In this document: piece after piece, positions 19,690 through 31,424 of the stretch
How the letters are laid out: the number at the start of each line of letters is the position of its first letter
How positions within the stretch are numbered: position 1 is the stretch's first letter
DNA from: Mesodorylaimus sp. YZB2_4
Taxonomy: Eukaryota > Nematoda > Enoplea > Dorylaimida > Dorylaimidae
DNA: 64,000 bases
Assembly: GCA_030248295.1 (NCBI GenBank)
Contig: JASANH010000053.1
Coordinates: 62,001 to 126,000 of the forward strand
Direction: 5' to 3'
Translations under genes and position numbers: made by a program
The notes under the pieces: generated by a model
What the model saw: only the letters and a program-made list of their open reading frames with translations
Databases searched by the model: none
Told to the model about the DNA's origin: nothing

Positions 19690-22600
19690 ATGATAGGGTG
19701 CTTTTCGCAACTTTTAATGCGGCAGGACTGAGAGATAAACAAATTAAGACATTATCCTGTTTTATTTTTTGAGCTCGTATTCAACGTGTGCATTCAGGAA
19801 ACGCATTTCAGAAATAAGAAGGAATCTGCATACTTTGATAATGTTTCCGAGGCAAAATTCAAAATTTTTCATTCTTTTTCTGACGAGTTTAGTGCGGGTG
19901 TATGTTTGCTCATAAGTCATGGGTCTTTATTTTCGGATATCAATCGATTGACGAGTATTGAGGGACGCGCCATATTTTTGACTACAAAATATGAAAGTAG
20001 GATATTCCTTTTTTGCGGTGTGTATGCTCCAGCTCAGGGATTCCCGGGGAAACTTTTTTTCGAGGTTTTGATCGAAAAGGCCCTACAAAGATTCAGGTAT
20101 CATGATGCGACTGTCTGCATGGGGGATTTCAATTTTGTAGAATCGAAAGAGCTTGATAGGAGTTAAATCACGTCCTATACTAAATCTGGATCGAAGGAAT
20201 TTCGAAAGTTTTCCTCGATATTAAAGCTTCATGATATCTTCCGATATCACAATCCTAGTAGCAAACTTTTTACGCATCTTGCACATAGCACCAAGACCCA
20301 GGGAAGGCTTGACAGAATTTATAGCACGCAGAATATAGTTGACTCGTATGTAAGCTTAAATTTTGTTGACACCGCATTGTCCGATCATAAAATTTTTGAG
20401 GTAACGTGTAATTTTGCATTTGCAGAGCTGCGTAGAGGTCCTTCATATTGGAAGCTAGATTTTGATTTGCTGCAAAGAGACGAGCTACTGCAAGAGCAGA
20501 TAAAGGACAAACTACAAATTCTGCAGGGCGATCTAGCATACGCGCATGACAAAGAGGTGCTGGGTTTGTGGGAGGATTTCAAGGGGGAAATCGCTCTTTT
20601 GTGTAAAGCGCATGAAAAATATGTTGATAAGGAGAATAGGAAAAAGCGGTCTGACCTGGAAAGAGAGTTGCAAAAGTGTAAAAAATGGTTATCAGTGCAT
20701 CCAAACAGTGACTTACTGAAAACAGAGTTTTTGGATATCCGTGACCGACTAAGAACGTTTGACCGTGAGGAAATAAGGAAAAGATTGAGAAAAACATTTC
20801 AGAGACATGGCAACTGACCAGTTCACGCTGGTGACCGCTAAGATGATGCAAAAGAACTCAGCGGAGCACAGAACTGTATATGCGATTAACGATGAGAATG
20901 GAATCACGCACCCAGACCAGCTGGATGTGATAGGTGAGATACGAAGACAGTATGAGTGTTTGTTTAAAAGCGTCGTAGGAGGTGAAACGAATGCAGCTAA
21001 TGTTTTTCTGACACAAGGACCGCATGGCAAGGCAGATGATACAGATCGGGCGATGTTGGGAGAGGAAGTAACTCAAGAGGAGATAAAAAAAGCAATAAGG
21101 TCTTTTCAAAGAAAGAAGACACCAGGCAGCGATGGACTGCCCATTGAGTTCTATGTCATGTTCCTCTCAGAGTTGAGTGCTTTGCTGTGACGGATTTACG
21201 CATGCTGTTTTAGGCTAGGAAACTTGACCTCGAGCTCTTATTTCGGGATAATCTCGCAGCTGTACAAAGGACAAGGGGATAAGAAGCTACGGTCTAATCG
21301 TAAGTGGAGGCCGCATACCATGCTAAACGTGGATTACAAAATATTAGCAAAACTTTTAGTGACGAAAGAAAAGTTTTGGGCAAGATTGTGCATCCCGACC
21401 AGACCTGTTCTGTACCAGGAAGGGACATCCGGGATGGTGTACTTACGCTCTACAACGCAGTGGAATATATAAGAGAGAAGGAAATAAAGCTCCAATTTTG
21501 TCAGTTGACCACATGTCAGCCTTTGACATAATCGAATGGGAATATCTTTTTCGAGTGCTAGATTTTTTGGACTGGGGCCTGTTTTCCAAAAATGGGCTGG
21601 TATAATTCACAGAATGGGATCAGCAAGTTCGTCAGTCCAGGTAAATGGATACGTGTCCTCGCCTTTTAGTCCGACCAGAGGGATCAGGCAGGGCTGTCCC
21701 CTGTCGGCTTTGCTCTACGTTTTGGTCTCTGAGACTGTGACCAATTTAATAAGGAGGGACAGAACAGTGAGAGGCATCGATGTGTTTGGGCAACAGCTAA
21801 AACTGAACAACTATGCAGACGACACAAATTTTGTTCTTGCTGACTCTGAATCTGTCAAACGTGTGTTTGAGGTGTACAATTTGTACAGGCGAGCTTCCGG
21901 GGCAACATTACAAATAGCCAAATCAAGATTCTTTTGCTGGGTAAGATGGAAAAGGACTGCTTAGAAGCTGACATGCAGGACCTCGTTGTGAGTCAAGTGA
22001 AAGTATATGGTTTCTTAATTAAAAACGAGGAAATGGAGATGACAGAAAATTGGGATGCAGTGCGAAGACACATAGGCACGCTGGGGGATAAGATTCCTCA
22101 CACTGAGGTGTCCTATTTTGGAAGGGTATACATGGCCAATACTTACTTCCTGTCCAAACTTTGGTATTTAGCATCAGTAATTGCGCCAGAAAATGATTTG
22201 CAAAGGTTTGCTGAGACACACATGGATTCATATCTAAGGCATCCGGCTAAGCAGAATGTGATAAATAAGCTCATTTTGAAAAGGACCAAAGAGCAAGGAG
22301 GATTTGGGTACCCTGCCATCCGCTTTAAAGTGCTCGCCTTTCGCTTGATGTTGTTGGTACGCAGGCGTTTGGCTCAGGAGAAGGCAGTGTGGCTTTTTTT
22401 TTCGATTACTTCTTTGGTAAAGTAGAGAGGGCAAGTTTATCGTCGCTTTGCTCTGCGCAGGCACCCCGTTTATACAAGAAGATTAGGAAAGCCGTTCTGA
22501 ATGCTAAATTTAGTTTTTTGAGTGATCATAGTGTAGGTCTGGATCTGAAGACTTATCCAATAAAGCATGTGAAAACCAAGATTTTGTACAGGCACATGCT

Positions 22601-22997
22601 TGAGAAAAAGGTGGGCAAAGCCACGAGGGCAATGGAGGAATATTGGAGGGAGAAATTTAGTAAAGAATCGATTGACTTTGGGGCACATTGGAGACTAAAT
22701 ACAACAAAGCACGTTGATGGTCTGACACGACGCATACATTACTCCCTTCTGTACAAAGGATTGTATTCAAGGAGCAGAGTGTCCAAGTTTACAGATGTTA
22801 GTCCAAATTGTAAGTACTGCACAGATGTGGCTGGCGAAGATAAATGCGAGGACGTTTATCATGTTTTTGTCGAGTGTCACAGAGTTCAGGTTTTTTGGGA
22901 CAGGGTGAATGTACTTATTCAGGGACTTGACCCGACCATCACTTTGAACGAGGAAAGCAGGATTTTTGGAGCGACTGGCGGAAATCCTCACATCTGA
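19690..22997 (+). pseudogene. LINE ORF2 (endonuclease, reverse transcriptase, zinc-like C-terminus)
   Basis: Starts ATFNAAGLRDKQIKTLSCFI and, after a shift, CIQETHFRNK, VYAPAQGFPGKL and CMGDFNFVES (APE-type endonuclease). RT blocks: KTPGSDGLPIEFY, LNVDYKILAKLL, VPGRDIRDGVL, GIRQGCPLSALLYVLVSETV and NNYADDTNFVLAD. The C-terminus has CKYC...EDVYHVFVEC, as in Tx1/L1-like elements. Breaks near 19770, 20165, 21190, 21480, 21960 and 22425 spread the protein over all three frames. No active enzyme can be made. Confidence 0.85.
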
Positions 22998-23216
22998 AGG
23001 TGATTGCAAATTTGATTTTGCAACCAGAGCAGAGATGCATTTGGTTTGCTAGAATGGATTATGAGGAAAAGAACTCAGACAGTGACCTTTGGGTTTCACT
23101 TTGAAGCGACTTCGATATTTGTTTAAAAGAGCTTGGTTTACCATGACAAACCATTTTTAACAAGATCTTTGTCAAGCCTTCTTTTCTGCTCAGAATAAGA
23201 GAGGGATAAAGGATAA

Positions 23217-23350
23217 GGAAAAATTTTAATTAAGAAAAAAACAAAAAAACCAAAAATTGAAAAAAATTAAATTAAAAAAATTGATGAAAAAAATTTATGG
23301 AAAGAAAAGGAAAAATTAAAAAAAGGTGATAAAAATAGAAAAAAGAGAAC
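23217..23350 (+). repeat. A-rich LINE 3' tail
   Basis: More than 70% A, with short T/G interruptions, directly after the LINE 3' UTR. Confidence 0.75.
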
Positions 23351-23566
23351 ATTGTACAGCAGAAGATATCAATAGGCGTGTTTGTCTTTGTTTATTTTTT
23401 CTTTTGCGACTTGAGTTTGTCTCATAATATACTTATTTTAGTGGTCCTTACTCATCACGATGGACTCGGCTGGTTTTTTCAAAGAGCTACTCAGTACTTG
23501 TGCGATGATGATATAGTGATAATAAGATCGTATGACTAACCTTCTTCTTAGTGAACCGGCTTTAAT

Positions 23567-23836
23567 ATGAATAACCGTGCAAAAATTAAACTAGTTGAAA
23601 AAAAACGTAGGCAGTTGTCTGCTAGGACTATTGTTCGCCATGGTCAACCAAACCTGTTTACCTGGGCATCTGTAAGGTCAGCTCAGGTCACTTTGCCTCG
23701 CCTTTATAAAGGCCAGATTTTGGTTGACTACGCCAACTTGGCTTGTTAGAGAATCAGTCCCGACGTCTTGCTATCAACAAGGTCTTTGAGTGCGACGCAT
23801 TGGCTTCCATCTGAAGGGCACCGTCGGACCCAAATA
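23567..23836 (+). other. MULE 5' part, unassigned
   Basis: A 60-codon ATG frame (23567-23749), rich in basic residues and with no family I recognise, sits between the LINE tail and the transposase. It may be a leader exon of the transposase or nothing. Confidence 0.3.
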
Positions 23837-25055
23837 ATGCCGCTAGAATTCATTTTGAGTGAAAAAGGTAAACAGAACTTAGTTGACAATGGCCACCTTT
23901 ACGTCAAAGATAAGAGCAACGAAGAAAAAGTTTCTTGGAAGTGCGAGAAATTTGCGACAAGGAAATGCCATGCGCGTGTGCATACGTCGATTGATGCGAT
24001 TATCAAACGTGTTGGTGATCACAATCACGCTGGCGATGCTACCAATGTCGGAGCAGCGCGAGTGATGAATGAAATCAAGGATCGAGCTGCGAATACGCTG
24101 GACAGCGGTCACAGGATCATCGCGAACGCATCCGTACAGTTACCTCGTGCTGTCACAGCGAAACTTCCGTCACACAATTCGATGAAACGTACGATGCGCC
24201 TAGTCAGGCAAAAAGAAAACGTTGCTCATCCAAATCCACATTCTCGTCATGAGCTGGAAGTCCCTATTGAGTTCACAACAACCGAAACTGGCGAAGAACT
24301 CTTACTGTTTGACAGTGGTCCAGCTAACGATCGCATCATTATTTTCGCCACACAGCGCAATTAACGACTACTGGCCGGTTCGGATCACTAGTACGCTGAT
24401 GGTACGTTCAAAGTTGTGCCACCCCTTTTTTAACAACTGTACACTGTCCATGGGATCAAATACAATACCCTACTTCCGGCCGTATTTGCTTTTTCTGCCA
24501 GATAAGTCAGAAGCGACATATGTTCGCCTCTTAAATCAACTTCGTGCCCTTGCACTAGCCGCCGCTCCTCGGTCTATCCTGACCGATTTCGAAACTGCAT
24601 CAATCAATGCAATTGGCAATGTGTTTCCGAACACTGCTCAACGCGGTTGTTTTTATCATTTCAATCAATCCATTTATCGCTATATTCAAGCCGCCGGTCT
24701 GCAACAACAATACGAAAACGATGCCGATTTTGCATTACAAATAATAAATCCGTCGTCGTTGGCCTACGTGCCACCCGAAAATGTGGTCGAATCCTTCAAC
24801 GATTTGATGGATGAAGTTGCTTTCCCGGCAGAGGCTCAACCAGCGATCGATTATTTCGAAGATACTTGGATAGGCCGTCCGACTCGAGGCAATCGTCGAC
24901 GTCCACCAAGATTTTCTGTCTCGCTTTGGAATTGTTATCACGCCGTTGTCGAGGGTTTTCCAAAAACAAACAATTCAGTGGAAGGTTGGCATGATGCTTT
25001 TGAGAAAATCGTTGGCGCATCCCACCCTACGATCTGGGAATTCATCAACATGTAG
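23837..25055 (+). pseudogene. MULE transposase with FLYWCH-type zinc finger
   Basis: Begins MPLEFILSEKGKQNLV. A FLYWCH-like finger follows (WKCEKFATRKCHARVHTS ... VGDHNHAGD). The frame changes near 24360-24410, and in between the DNA still spells a DGTFKVVP-like catalytic block. The second frame has FLPDKSEATYVRLLNQL, PRSILTDFETASINAI, RGCFYHFNQSIYR and TNNSVEGWHDAFE..V..SHPTIWEFI, the typical MULE order. At least one frameshift plus local damage means the copy is inactive. It is flanked by the MULE ends and explains the 10-bp target duplication. Confidence 0.88.
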
Positions 25056-25679
25056 TTGGTTGAACTCTTGGGTCCACAGACCCAACGCATGTTATAACAC
25101 AGGGCGAAACGGCTTTATCTGCATATCTCGACAACCAGCCATTATTTTGCAAAACCATTTAGTAGTGTCATAGGTTGATAGGTAGGACATGCTAGTACCA
25201 AAAATTATCGAAATCGATCGATCGGTTCTCAAACGGCGGCCCGAAAACCCCAAAAAAGTGCCCAAAAACAATAATAACTTCAATTGAAACATGAATCGTA
25301 CGAAAGGAAGAACTATCTTCCAGCAAAGGCATCGTACAGTTGCTACTTGATGCTGCAAACAGTCGGACCAACAAAGTGAGCAACCAGAGAAACCTCTCAC
25401 TGCACCGTTGGGTAAGAAGAAGTACAGGGATTGCGCCGCAAGAATTTCGAGAATCGTCGATCAATACGGCGAAATCGATTTAACCGATTATTTACGCGGA
25501 CTCGCTCATAATTTTGATTATTGATGTCATTTATGACTACAGTATCTTTACATTTGTTTTTTATTTGACACGATCCTTGTATGTTTTGTTTTCTATTTGT
25601 GCCTTTAAATTGCAGTATTTGACTGATTCTGCGCTTCGATAATACATTTTGTTTGTAACTTAGACAGAACTGTGTATGG

Positions 25680-25839
25680 CGAATAAAAGTGCGCGTCGAA
25701 CATTTGCTATGGCGAACAACTGCTTGGCGAATACTGTAATTGCAGGCGAACCATTGCATAAGCGAACAACTGTTTAGGCGAACAATTGCAGGCGAACAAC
25801 TGCTCGCGAACAACTGCCGGCGAACAATTGACCTAGATC
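25680..25839. repeat. MULE right terminal inverted repeat
   Basis: Inverse of the left end: GGCGAACAACTG / GGCGAACAATTG units, about eight in a row, ending GGCGAACAATTGACC. Alignment with the left end is gap-free over roughly 60 bp. Confidence 0.85.
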
Positions 25840-25849
25840 TGCCAGTCCC

Positions 25850-27573
25850 ACGAGATCGTAAGGCAGTACGTCGATTTTTGGGCATGTGTACGTTTTATAG
25901 ACGTTTTATCAAAAATTTTTCGCAGATAGCCAGGCCGTTATTTGAGCTAACTAAGGAGAGTGCCCCATTCGTATGGGAGGAGAAGGCGCACAGAGCATTT
26001 GAGAGCTTGAAGCATATGACGACAGCGCCAATCTTGGCTTATCCCGACTTTCAGAAGCCATTCATAATCTCGACAGACGCTAGCAGAGAAGGCCTGGGGC
26101 AATCTTATCCTAGCTGGACGAGAAGAGACAGGAACACCCAGTAGCATATGCTAGCAGGACCTTGTAGTCCAGTGAAACGAGATATCCTGTCACAGAACTG
26201 GAAGGACTGGGACTATATTGGGCTGTAAAGTTATTACGCCCCCATATTTATAGGCAGAAGTTTACAGTAATAACTGATCACTTACCCCTCGTGTGGATTT
26301 TCAAGAACAAAAGCCATGAAGGCCGTTTTGCGAGATGGATTGCCAACTTGACTGGGATGCATTTTGATATTCGGTACCGACCCGGAAAGAAACGCGAGTG
26401 TAGATGCCCTGTCGAGAGCTAACATAGATAGCACTATGGCAGCAATAGAAAGAGAAGTATCACAAGTCGATTTGAGTGTATGGGAGGAACATGCTCAATT
26501 GATGGATTTGGCCTTGCAACAACGGAATGATAGTATGCTTAAATCCAGGATTGAGTTCGTGGAAGCTGGTATTTTGCCAAAAGACGAACATTTAGCGCAT
26601 CAGTTTTCGTTGGAGAAACCTCGTTACATCACAAAGGACGATCTCCTGGTGCATATCATGCGGTGGAGTAGGATGCTGAGCCTGTTTTGCAAGTGGTCAT
26701 TCCTCGGAATATGACAGGCCACATTCTTCAGCAGTGTCATAGCGACGCATTTGCAGCAAATTTTGGCATAGGCAAAACATTCGATAAAGTCGCACAACGA
26801 TACTATTGGGATGGTTATTTCCAGGATGTTGAAAGATACGTCAAACAGTGTTCATGGTGCGCTCGTTTTGAAAACCCAGCTCGTAAAAAAAGCGCCTCTA
26901 CACCCAACGCCGGCCACAGCACGCCCTTGGGAAAGAGTAGGAGTTGACTTGATGGGGCCATTGCCACGCACCAAAGAGGAAATGAGTATATTGTTGTGTT
27001 CACGGACTACTTCACGCGGTGGGTAGAGGCCGTGCTATTACCCAACAAGGAAACACTGACAGTCGCGATAGCGTTTGTGGGAGAGATTCTGAGCAGATAT
27101 GGTAGCTGCAAAGAATTAGTATCTGACACCTATTGCAGGAAGTTTGTCAGCTCTGTGATATCAAGAAAAAGAATACGACACTTTATCACCCAATGTGCAA
27201 TAGACTGACCGAACGCTTTAACAAAGTTTTAGGAACGCTGCTAGGCATTCACACGCACCAGTTTGGCACGGACTGGGACACCGCATTGCCGTTCCTATTG
27301 TTTGCGTATCGGTCTTCAGTTCAATCATCTGTGAAATATTTGCCCTACAAAATCTTATTTGGTCGGGAACCACGTACCCCTGGAGAGCTGTTGTTGCAAA
27401 TGACGGAGAAAAAGAAAACGAAAGATTATGCGGACGATATTGCCGCAGGTTTGGAAGCTATGAAATCGATTATCGCCGCAATTTGCAAGAAGCGCAAAAG
27501 AGATCAATATCGAATTACTAAATACTGGAAATCGGTTGTGTTTGGAAAATTTGAGCCGAAACTCAAAAATTAG
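25850..27573 (+). mobile_element. Gypsy-2 RT end, RNase H and integrase (right part)
   Basis: Resumes where 17840 stops: RKAVRRFLGMCTFYRRFIKN, then RNase H (STDASREGLG, TELEGLGLYWAVKLLRPHIY, VITDHLPLVWIF), and integrase (TFDKVAQRYYWDGYFQDVER, CSWCARFENP, VDLMGPLP, RLTERFNKVLGTLLGIH, LPFLLFAYRSSVQSSVKYLP). The frame shifts near 26120, 26360, 26700, 26950 and 27150. The integrase C-terminus fades out near 27560. No LTR is found downstream. Confidence 0.88.
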
Positions 27574-27589
27574 ATCGTATGAAATGTGT

Positions 27590-28138
27590 TTATCGCATTG
27601 TCGAGAATGGCGATGCTGAGGCTACATGCACTATGGGCTGTCATTTGAGCAGAGGGAAAAACAATCTTTACCCTGGTACTCGTCCTTAAATGACGAATAC
27701 GACCAGAAGAAAGAAATTAAACAAAACGAGTGCGAGGTCCAGCATTTGAATGAATCGATAAAATGTATGAACAGTTGCTATACGGACTGCCAGCAATGGA
27801 AATACGATGTCCTGGTCAGTGAGACTAGCCAAGCATGGAATTTGGTGGTCCCGCCAAATGTGACCAAAATGACAGCTGCTGAGTTTTTCGTTTGGCATCG
27901 TCATGGTTCGCCGAGCAGGAAAGGATACGAAGGTTACAATGTCACGCATGTCACCTTTTTTTACAGGCTTAAACGTGGGGTGCCACAAGTGGAAGAAGTC
28001 GGCAGGCACACATTGAGTACAGCTATTAGCAATGTGGGTGGGATGATGGGTTTGGTGGCGGGGGCGAGTGCGCTTTCACTATGGCAACTGATGGAATGTA
28101 TTGTGAATTTGTGTCTGAAGCGGCTAGGCTTTGCATAA
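27590..28138 (+). pseudogene. DEG/ENaC-family channel, C-terminal fragment
   Basis: The frame 27626-28138 (170 aa) ends in a DEG/ENaC signature: KCMNSCYTDCQQWKYDVLVS (cysteine-rich loop, then the beta strand before TM2), YNVTHVTFFYRL, then TLSTAISNVGGMMGLVAGAS followed by ALSLWQLMECIVNLC. This is the pre-TM2/TM2 region with the GAS selectivity triplet, and a very short cytoplasmic tail follows. The family forms trimeric sodium channels of the plasma membrane. TM1 and the extracellular finger/palm domains are not upstream; gypsy integrase is. It may be the last exon of a gene disrupted by the retrotransposon, or a piece carried with it. One frame change near 27640 is possible (YRIVENGDAEATCTMGCHL in another frame). 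Confidence 0.6.
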
Positions 28139-28299
28139 ATATACGACAGGATACAGAACGCAGGTGTCTTGGAGACGAGTGGTGCGAAAACGAATTCGAT
28201 AAGGCTTAGAATGTTCAATCGCAAGCCCGAAAGCTCTCTGACAGACGGAAGCCAAATAAGGGCAGGCTCGGTTGTTGGACTCAGACATCTTCACAGCCC

Positions 28300-28860
28300 A
28301 CCCACAGTGGCCAGTCCAGGATCCTCGCATGGAGGCGCTCCAGTAGGATCGCGCAGACAAACGCGCTACTGTCTGCGCTGGCCCCCCTTCCCCCTCCCCC
28401 CTCAGCCTTGCTGACAAGGTTGTACTGCCAGTCGGCTAAACTATCTGTTTGCTTTGGGAATGTACACGCGGCCTATGCGGTAACGTGGAGGGCGTGTATA
28501 TTCTCAAAGAAAGCAGGCTATAAGCGAAGCGGGCTACAACCCAGAAGATTTGAAAAAAGAAGATAGCATATACCTGATAAAACCTGCTAGTAAAGGCAGC
28601 AAAGCATAACCAATTGTCCCGTTTTTAGAATTGTGCTATTCTTATCAAGAGAGGGGCGGAATTACCAAACGAATGGACAGTTTCGGTTGTCGAACGCGAT
28701 TGTAACGCCTCCGCCATTGGTCGAGGAAATCGCTGCCCACTCTTGGATGCCCTCCTGTGGAGGTGCTCCTAGTGGAGACGCGCGCACAGAGGGACGCTGC
28801 TGCGTGCGCTGGTCCCCAAACAGCCTTGCTAATCAACAGGCGCGGTAGCTCCCTGTTTAG
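28300..28860 (+). repeat. Two 3' fragments of SINE family 2
   Basis: 28325-28430 and 28745-28860 both carry the GGATGC.CTC..GTGGAGG.GCTCC, GACGC and GTGCGCTGG-CC blocks of the 2949 copy and end in CAGCCTTGCT. No tRNA-like head is seen. Confidence 0.5.
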
Positions 28861-29640
28861 CCCAGCCACGCAGACACGAAATGTCAAGCGGGCAACACAT
28901 AACTCGACAACAAATCGACAAAAATGCACAAAATTTTGGGGATGAGCTATGTTTGTCATGGCCAATAATCGTGCGAAATTTTGTTGCAAATGGCCGTTCC
29001 CGAGATCCAGAATGCACGTTTTGCTGTTCCAAAGATGACGACAGAAGACGACGACGACGAAGTGCGGACAATTCCACAGCAATAACCACTGAAGCTGCGG
29101 ACAAGAGAGTTGGCTTTTCTGAAAGCTCTCATGGCGCGAATTATTCTTTTGAGGGTCAGATTATAAGATTCGAGATAATCAATTCTTTGTGCTCGAAAAA
29201 CTGGATTTTAACGCATACCACCAGCAGGCGGAATTATTAGCCGTGCGGCGCGCGTAAATGCTGTTTCCGTTAGCCGTAGATACCCTCGGTTAAAATTACT
29301 GGCCGAGACGAGTGTTCTGTTCTGTTTAGGGGCCATCCATAAAGGTCGGCCGCAGCCTAGGGGTGAGGGGGTTGGCAAAGAGTAGTCAGGTGCGGTCGGG
29401 GGAGGGGGAGGGGTAGCGGCCAGTGGTCGACCGCAGCAAATTTTTAGACTTTTGATGACAAAAAAACACCTTTTATCTTCACCAGTAGTGCGCGTTCAAA
29501 CCTTTAAAACTTTTTGTCTTCTCTTCTCCTGGTCGTTCATTCTCGATGATGCAATTTCGGGTTCATCAGGACTCTTATTCCCAACTGGAATGACATCTGA
29601 TCCGAAAAGGAAAAGTTGGGAGGCGATGGCTAAGCTGATT
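28861..29640. other. No gene recognised
   Basis: Frames at 28881-29240 and 28645-29082 overlap on opposite strands and show only low-complexity resemblance (an R/D-rich run). G-rich around 29360-29420. Confidence 0.35.
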
Positions 29641-29955
29641 TCGGCATTGATCCGCCTTTCTGGCCCGCAACCCTGACTGCGAGGCGGAGGTTTTATTCCG
29701 ACGGAGGACGGGACTTTAGTAGCTTGTCGCTGACTTTGGACACCTGGCTCTGGGCGACACCACGCTAGTGTCAAACGGCGTACGCCCACCCAAGGAGTAG
29801 AGAATTGGGAAACTGTCTTCAAACACCAGTCGAGATGGTTCCTAAGCCAACGACAAGCCCAAGCCCCTTCTCACCCAGTATGCCCTCGTGTTGAGGTGCT
29901 CCCAGTGAAGACACATGGAGCCTGCCATGAGAGCTGGTCACCTCTAGGGATAGGT
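29640..29955 (+). repeat. SINE family 2 copy
   Basis: CCGACGGAGGACGGGACTTT, GACACCTGGCTCTGGGCGAC, GTCAAACGGCGTACGCCCAC and GTATGCCCTCGTGTTGAGG match the 2949 copy over about 300 bp. Confidence 0.6.
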
Positions 29956-30143
29956 CAGTATCACCTTTTTCCAGGATCGAGATCAGGGCAAGCCCGATCG
30001 GGATCAGGATTTTTTGTTTGAGGTCGAACAGTTTGCACGCACGAAGGAGATGAGTCTATTTTCCAGATTAAAGCACACTTTAGTCATCCAGGTTTTTTAT
30101 CAGGTCGAGGTTCAGTCGTCATAAATAAGCTGAAATTGATGAT

Positions 30144-30275
30144 TACCGTATTTCCTCGAAATTCTCCCCGCGGGAGAAATTTTTTCAAATGGGTCCCAGA
30201 CGGGGGGGGGGGAATAACCAGAGGGGGAGGATTTCTAGAGGGGGGGAGAATAAAGTACAATCGGGGTCCAGACAG
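30144..30275. repeat. Copy of the CCGTATTTCCTCGAA element
   Basis: TTACCGTATTTCCTCGAAAT, CCCCGCGGGAGAAATT, G-runs and AATCGGGGTCCAGACAGG match (partly inverted) the 983-1443 element. Confidence 0.6.
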
Positions 30276-30321
30276 GATGCGGTTCGTCGCTTCCTGGAAT
30301 TTTATTGCAAATTTTTAATTT

Positions 30322-30614
30322 TGATGGATTCGAGAACGCATAACGAGATTCTTGTGTACTTGACTGATGGCCAATATCCAAATGAATTCGACGAGAGAGC
30401 AAAGCGAAGAAAACTCGAGAGAAGATCGCTGATGCTTAACATGTACTCGTTGGTGAAGAAAGCATGCATGCTGATCTGGGTGGTGGCCATTTTGGGATGG
30501 AGAAAACCCAACACTAAGGCTGTGATTGACTTTTTCACTAAAACACTTATTTCATCTACGCGGGAAGATTGCAGCGCACTACTGGCGGTCCGATTTCTCC
30601 GCTTACGCCCGTGA
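30322..30614 (+). pseudogene. Short basic frame of uncertain origin
   Basis: Starts at an ATG: MDSRTHNEILVYLTDGQYPN, then ERAKRRKLERRSLMLNMYSL. The pattern (EIL.YL.DG.YP...K+RKL.RRS) recalls the N-terminus of GIN/KRBA2-type integrase proteins, but the match is weak and the rest does not continue it. It follows directly on a MITE copy and runs into SINE family 2. Probably a transposon remnant. Confidence 0.3.
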
Positions 30615-30735
30615 CTGAGCGGCCGATGTTCTATTCCGATGGAGGATGGAAGTTTAGAAGCTTGTCGCTGGCTTTGGACACCTGGCTCCGGGCGACACCC
30701 CTGCTACTGTCAAATGGCGGACGCCCACTTAAAAA
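30605..30735 (+). repeat. SINE family 2 fragment
   Basis: TATTCCGATGGAGGATGG, CTTGTCGCTGGCTTTGGACA, CCTGGCTCCGGGCGACAC and GTCAAATGGCGGACGCCCAC match the middle of the family. Confidence 0.6.
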
Positions 30736-31420
30736 CTTTTAAAAAGTTGTGAAAAAAGTTTGTGGAGGGTTTTACAAATTAGAGATCTGCTCGATAAATC
30801 GAAAAAAAATTTGTCTTTGAAGGAGAGGGCACCTTGTCGAACTCGAGAGAGCATAAGTTGAGTGTGAGTTCACAAAACTGCGTTTGGAAACGGGGTATGG
30901 CTGAAGTGGTCGAGCCATTTTTGAGGGGGGTTTGAGAGAAGTGACCGGCAAGCGGTCAGTAACCTAAGTAGAACTCCCATCCTACGTCATCGCGAGATGG
31001 CTCCCAATCTTCGGACACGTCCTATAATGATGTCTACATAGAAGGAAACGTAGGAAATGATTCTTCACACAAAAATGGTCCTGTGAAGTGCTGTATGTTC
31101 TGTGTAGTCTTCGAGTGCTTGCCTATGGATGCGGTATGGCTATGACGTGACATGAGGTGGTGAAAGTGGTTCAGGGATTTTTAAAACGGCAACGAAGTCC
31201 TTTCCTGGGAGATGGACTCCCAGCTCCTGTACTTCCTAGACCGAGTATGGGGGTAGGCTCAACCTAAGTGAGACCTAAGCACACTTAGGTACCGAAAAAG
31301 AATTTCACCGACATCGTTCAGACTCTTTATTTCTTCTCCCAAAGAAAGACCCGACTACTCTAGTCGGCAGCATAATTCACCACTGAGGGTGAGAGCGAGG
31401 ACGCAACCGCCTTACACTCT
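30736..31420. other. Non-coding with weak internal duplication
   Basis: GGTATGGCTGAAGTGGTCGAG (about 30893) is partly repeated at about 31134 (GGTATGGCTATGACG...GTGGTTCAGG). CTCCCATCC...GAGATGGCTCCC (30976) resembles GGGAGATGGACTCCCAGCTC (31219). No open frame. It could be a decayed tandem repeat. Confidence 0.35.
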
Positions 31421-31424
31421 TTAG

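Larger units (their letters stand above)
17970..23355 (+). mobile_element. L1/Tx1-type LINE nested in the MULE
   Basis: A full-length but decayed non-LTR element: a 5' region, ORF1 with zinc knuckle and NADAR domain, ORF2 with endonuclease, RT and a cysteine-rich C-terminus, and an A-rich 3' end (23217-23345). ATTGTAC occurs on both sides (17968-17974 and about 23352-23358), a plausible short target duplication. Several stops and frameshifts show that it is inactive. Confidence 0.85.
17851..25839 (+). mobile_element. MULE DNA transposon (about 8 kb, contains a nested LINE)
   Basis: Bounded by a 10-bp direct repeat TGCCAGTCCC (17841-17850 and 25840-25849), the length expected of Mutator-like elements. 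The ends are inverted repeats. It carries a FLYWCH/MULE transposase (23837-25055). It inserted into a gypsy pol gene, which reads on from one side to the other. About 5.4 kb of its length is an L1/Tx1 LINE (about 17970-23355) that landed next to its left end. Confidence 0.88.

Noticed and set aside
27626-28138. Envelope-like gene of the gypsy element
   Set aside because: The NVGGMMGLVAGAS followed by LSLW..ME is the TM2 signature of DEG/ENaC channels, not a fusion-type envelope protein.
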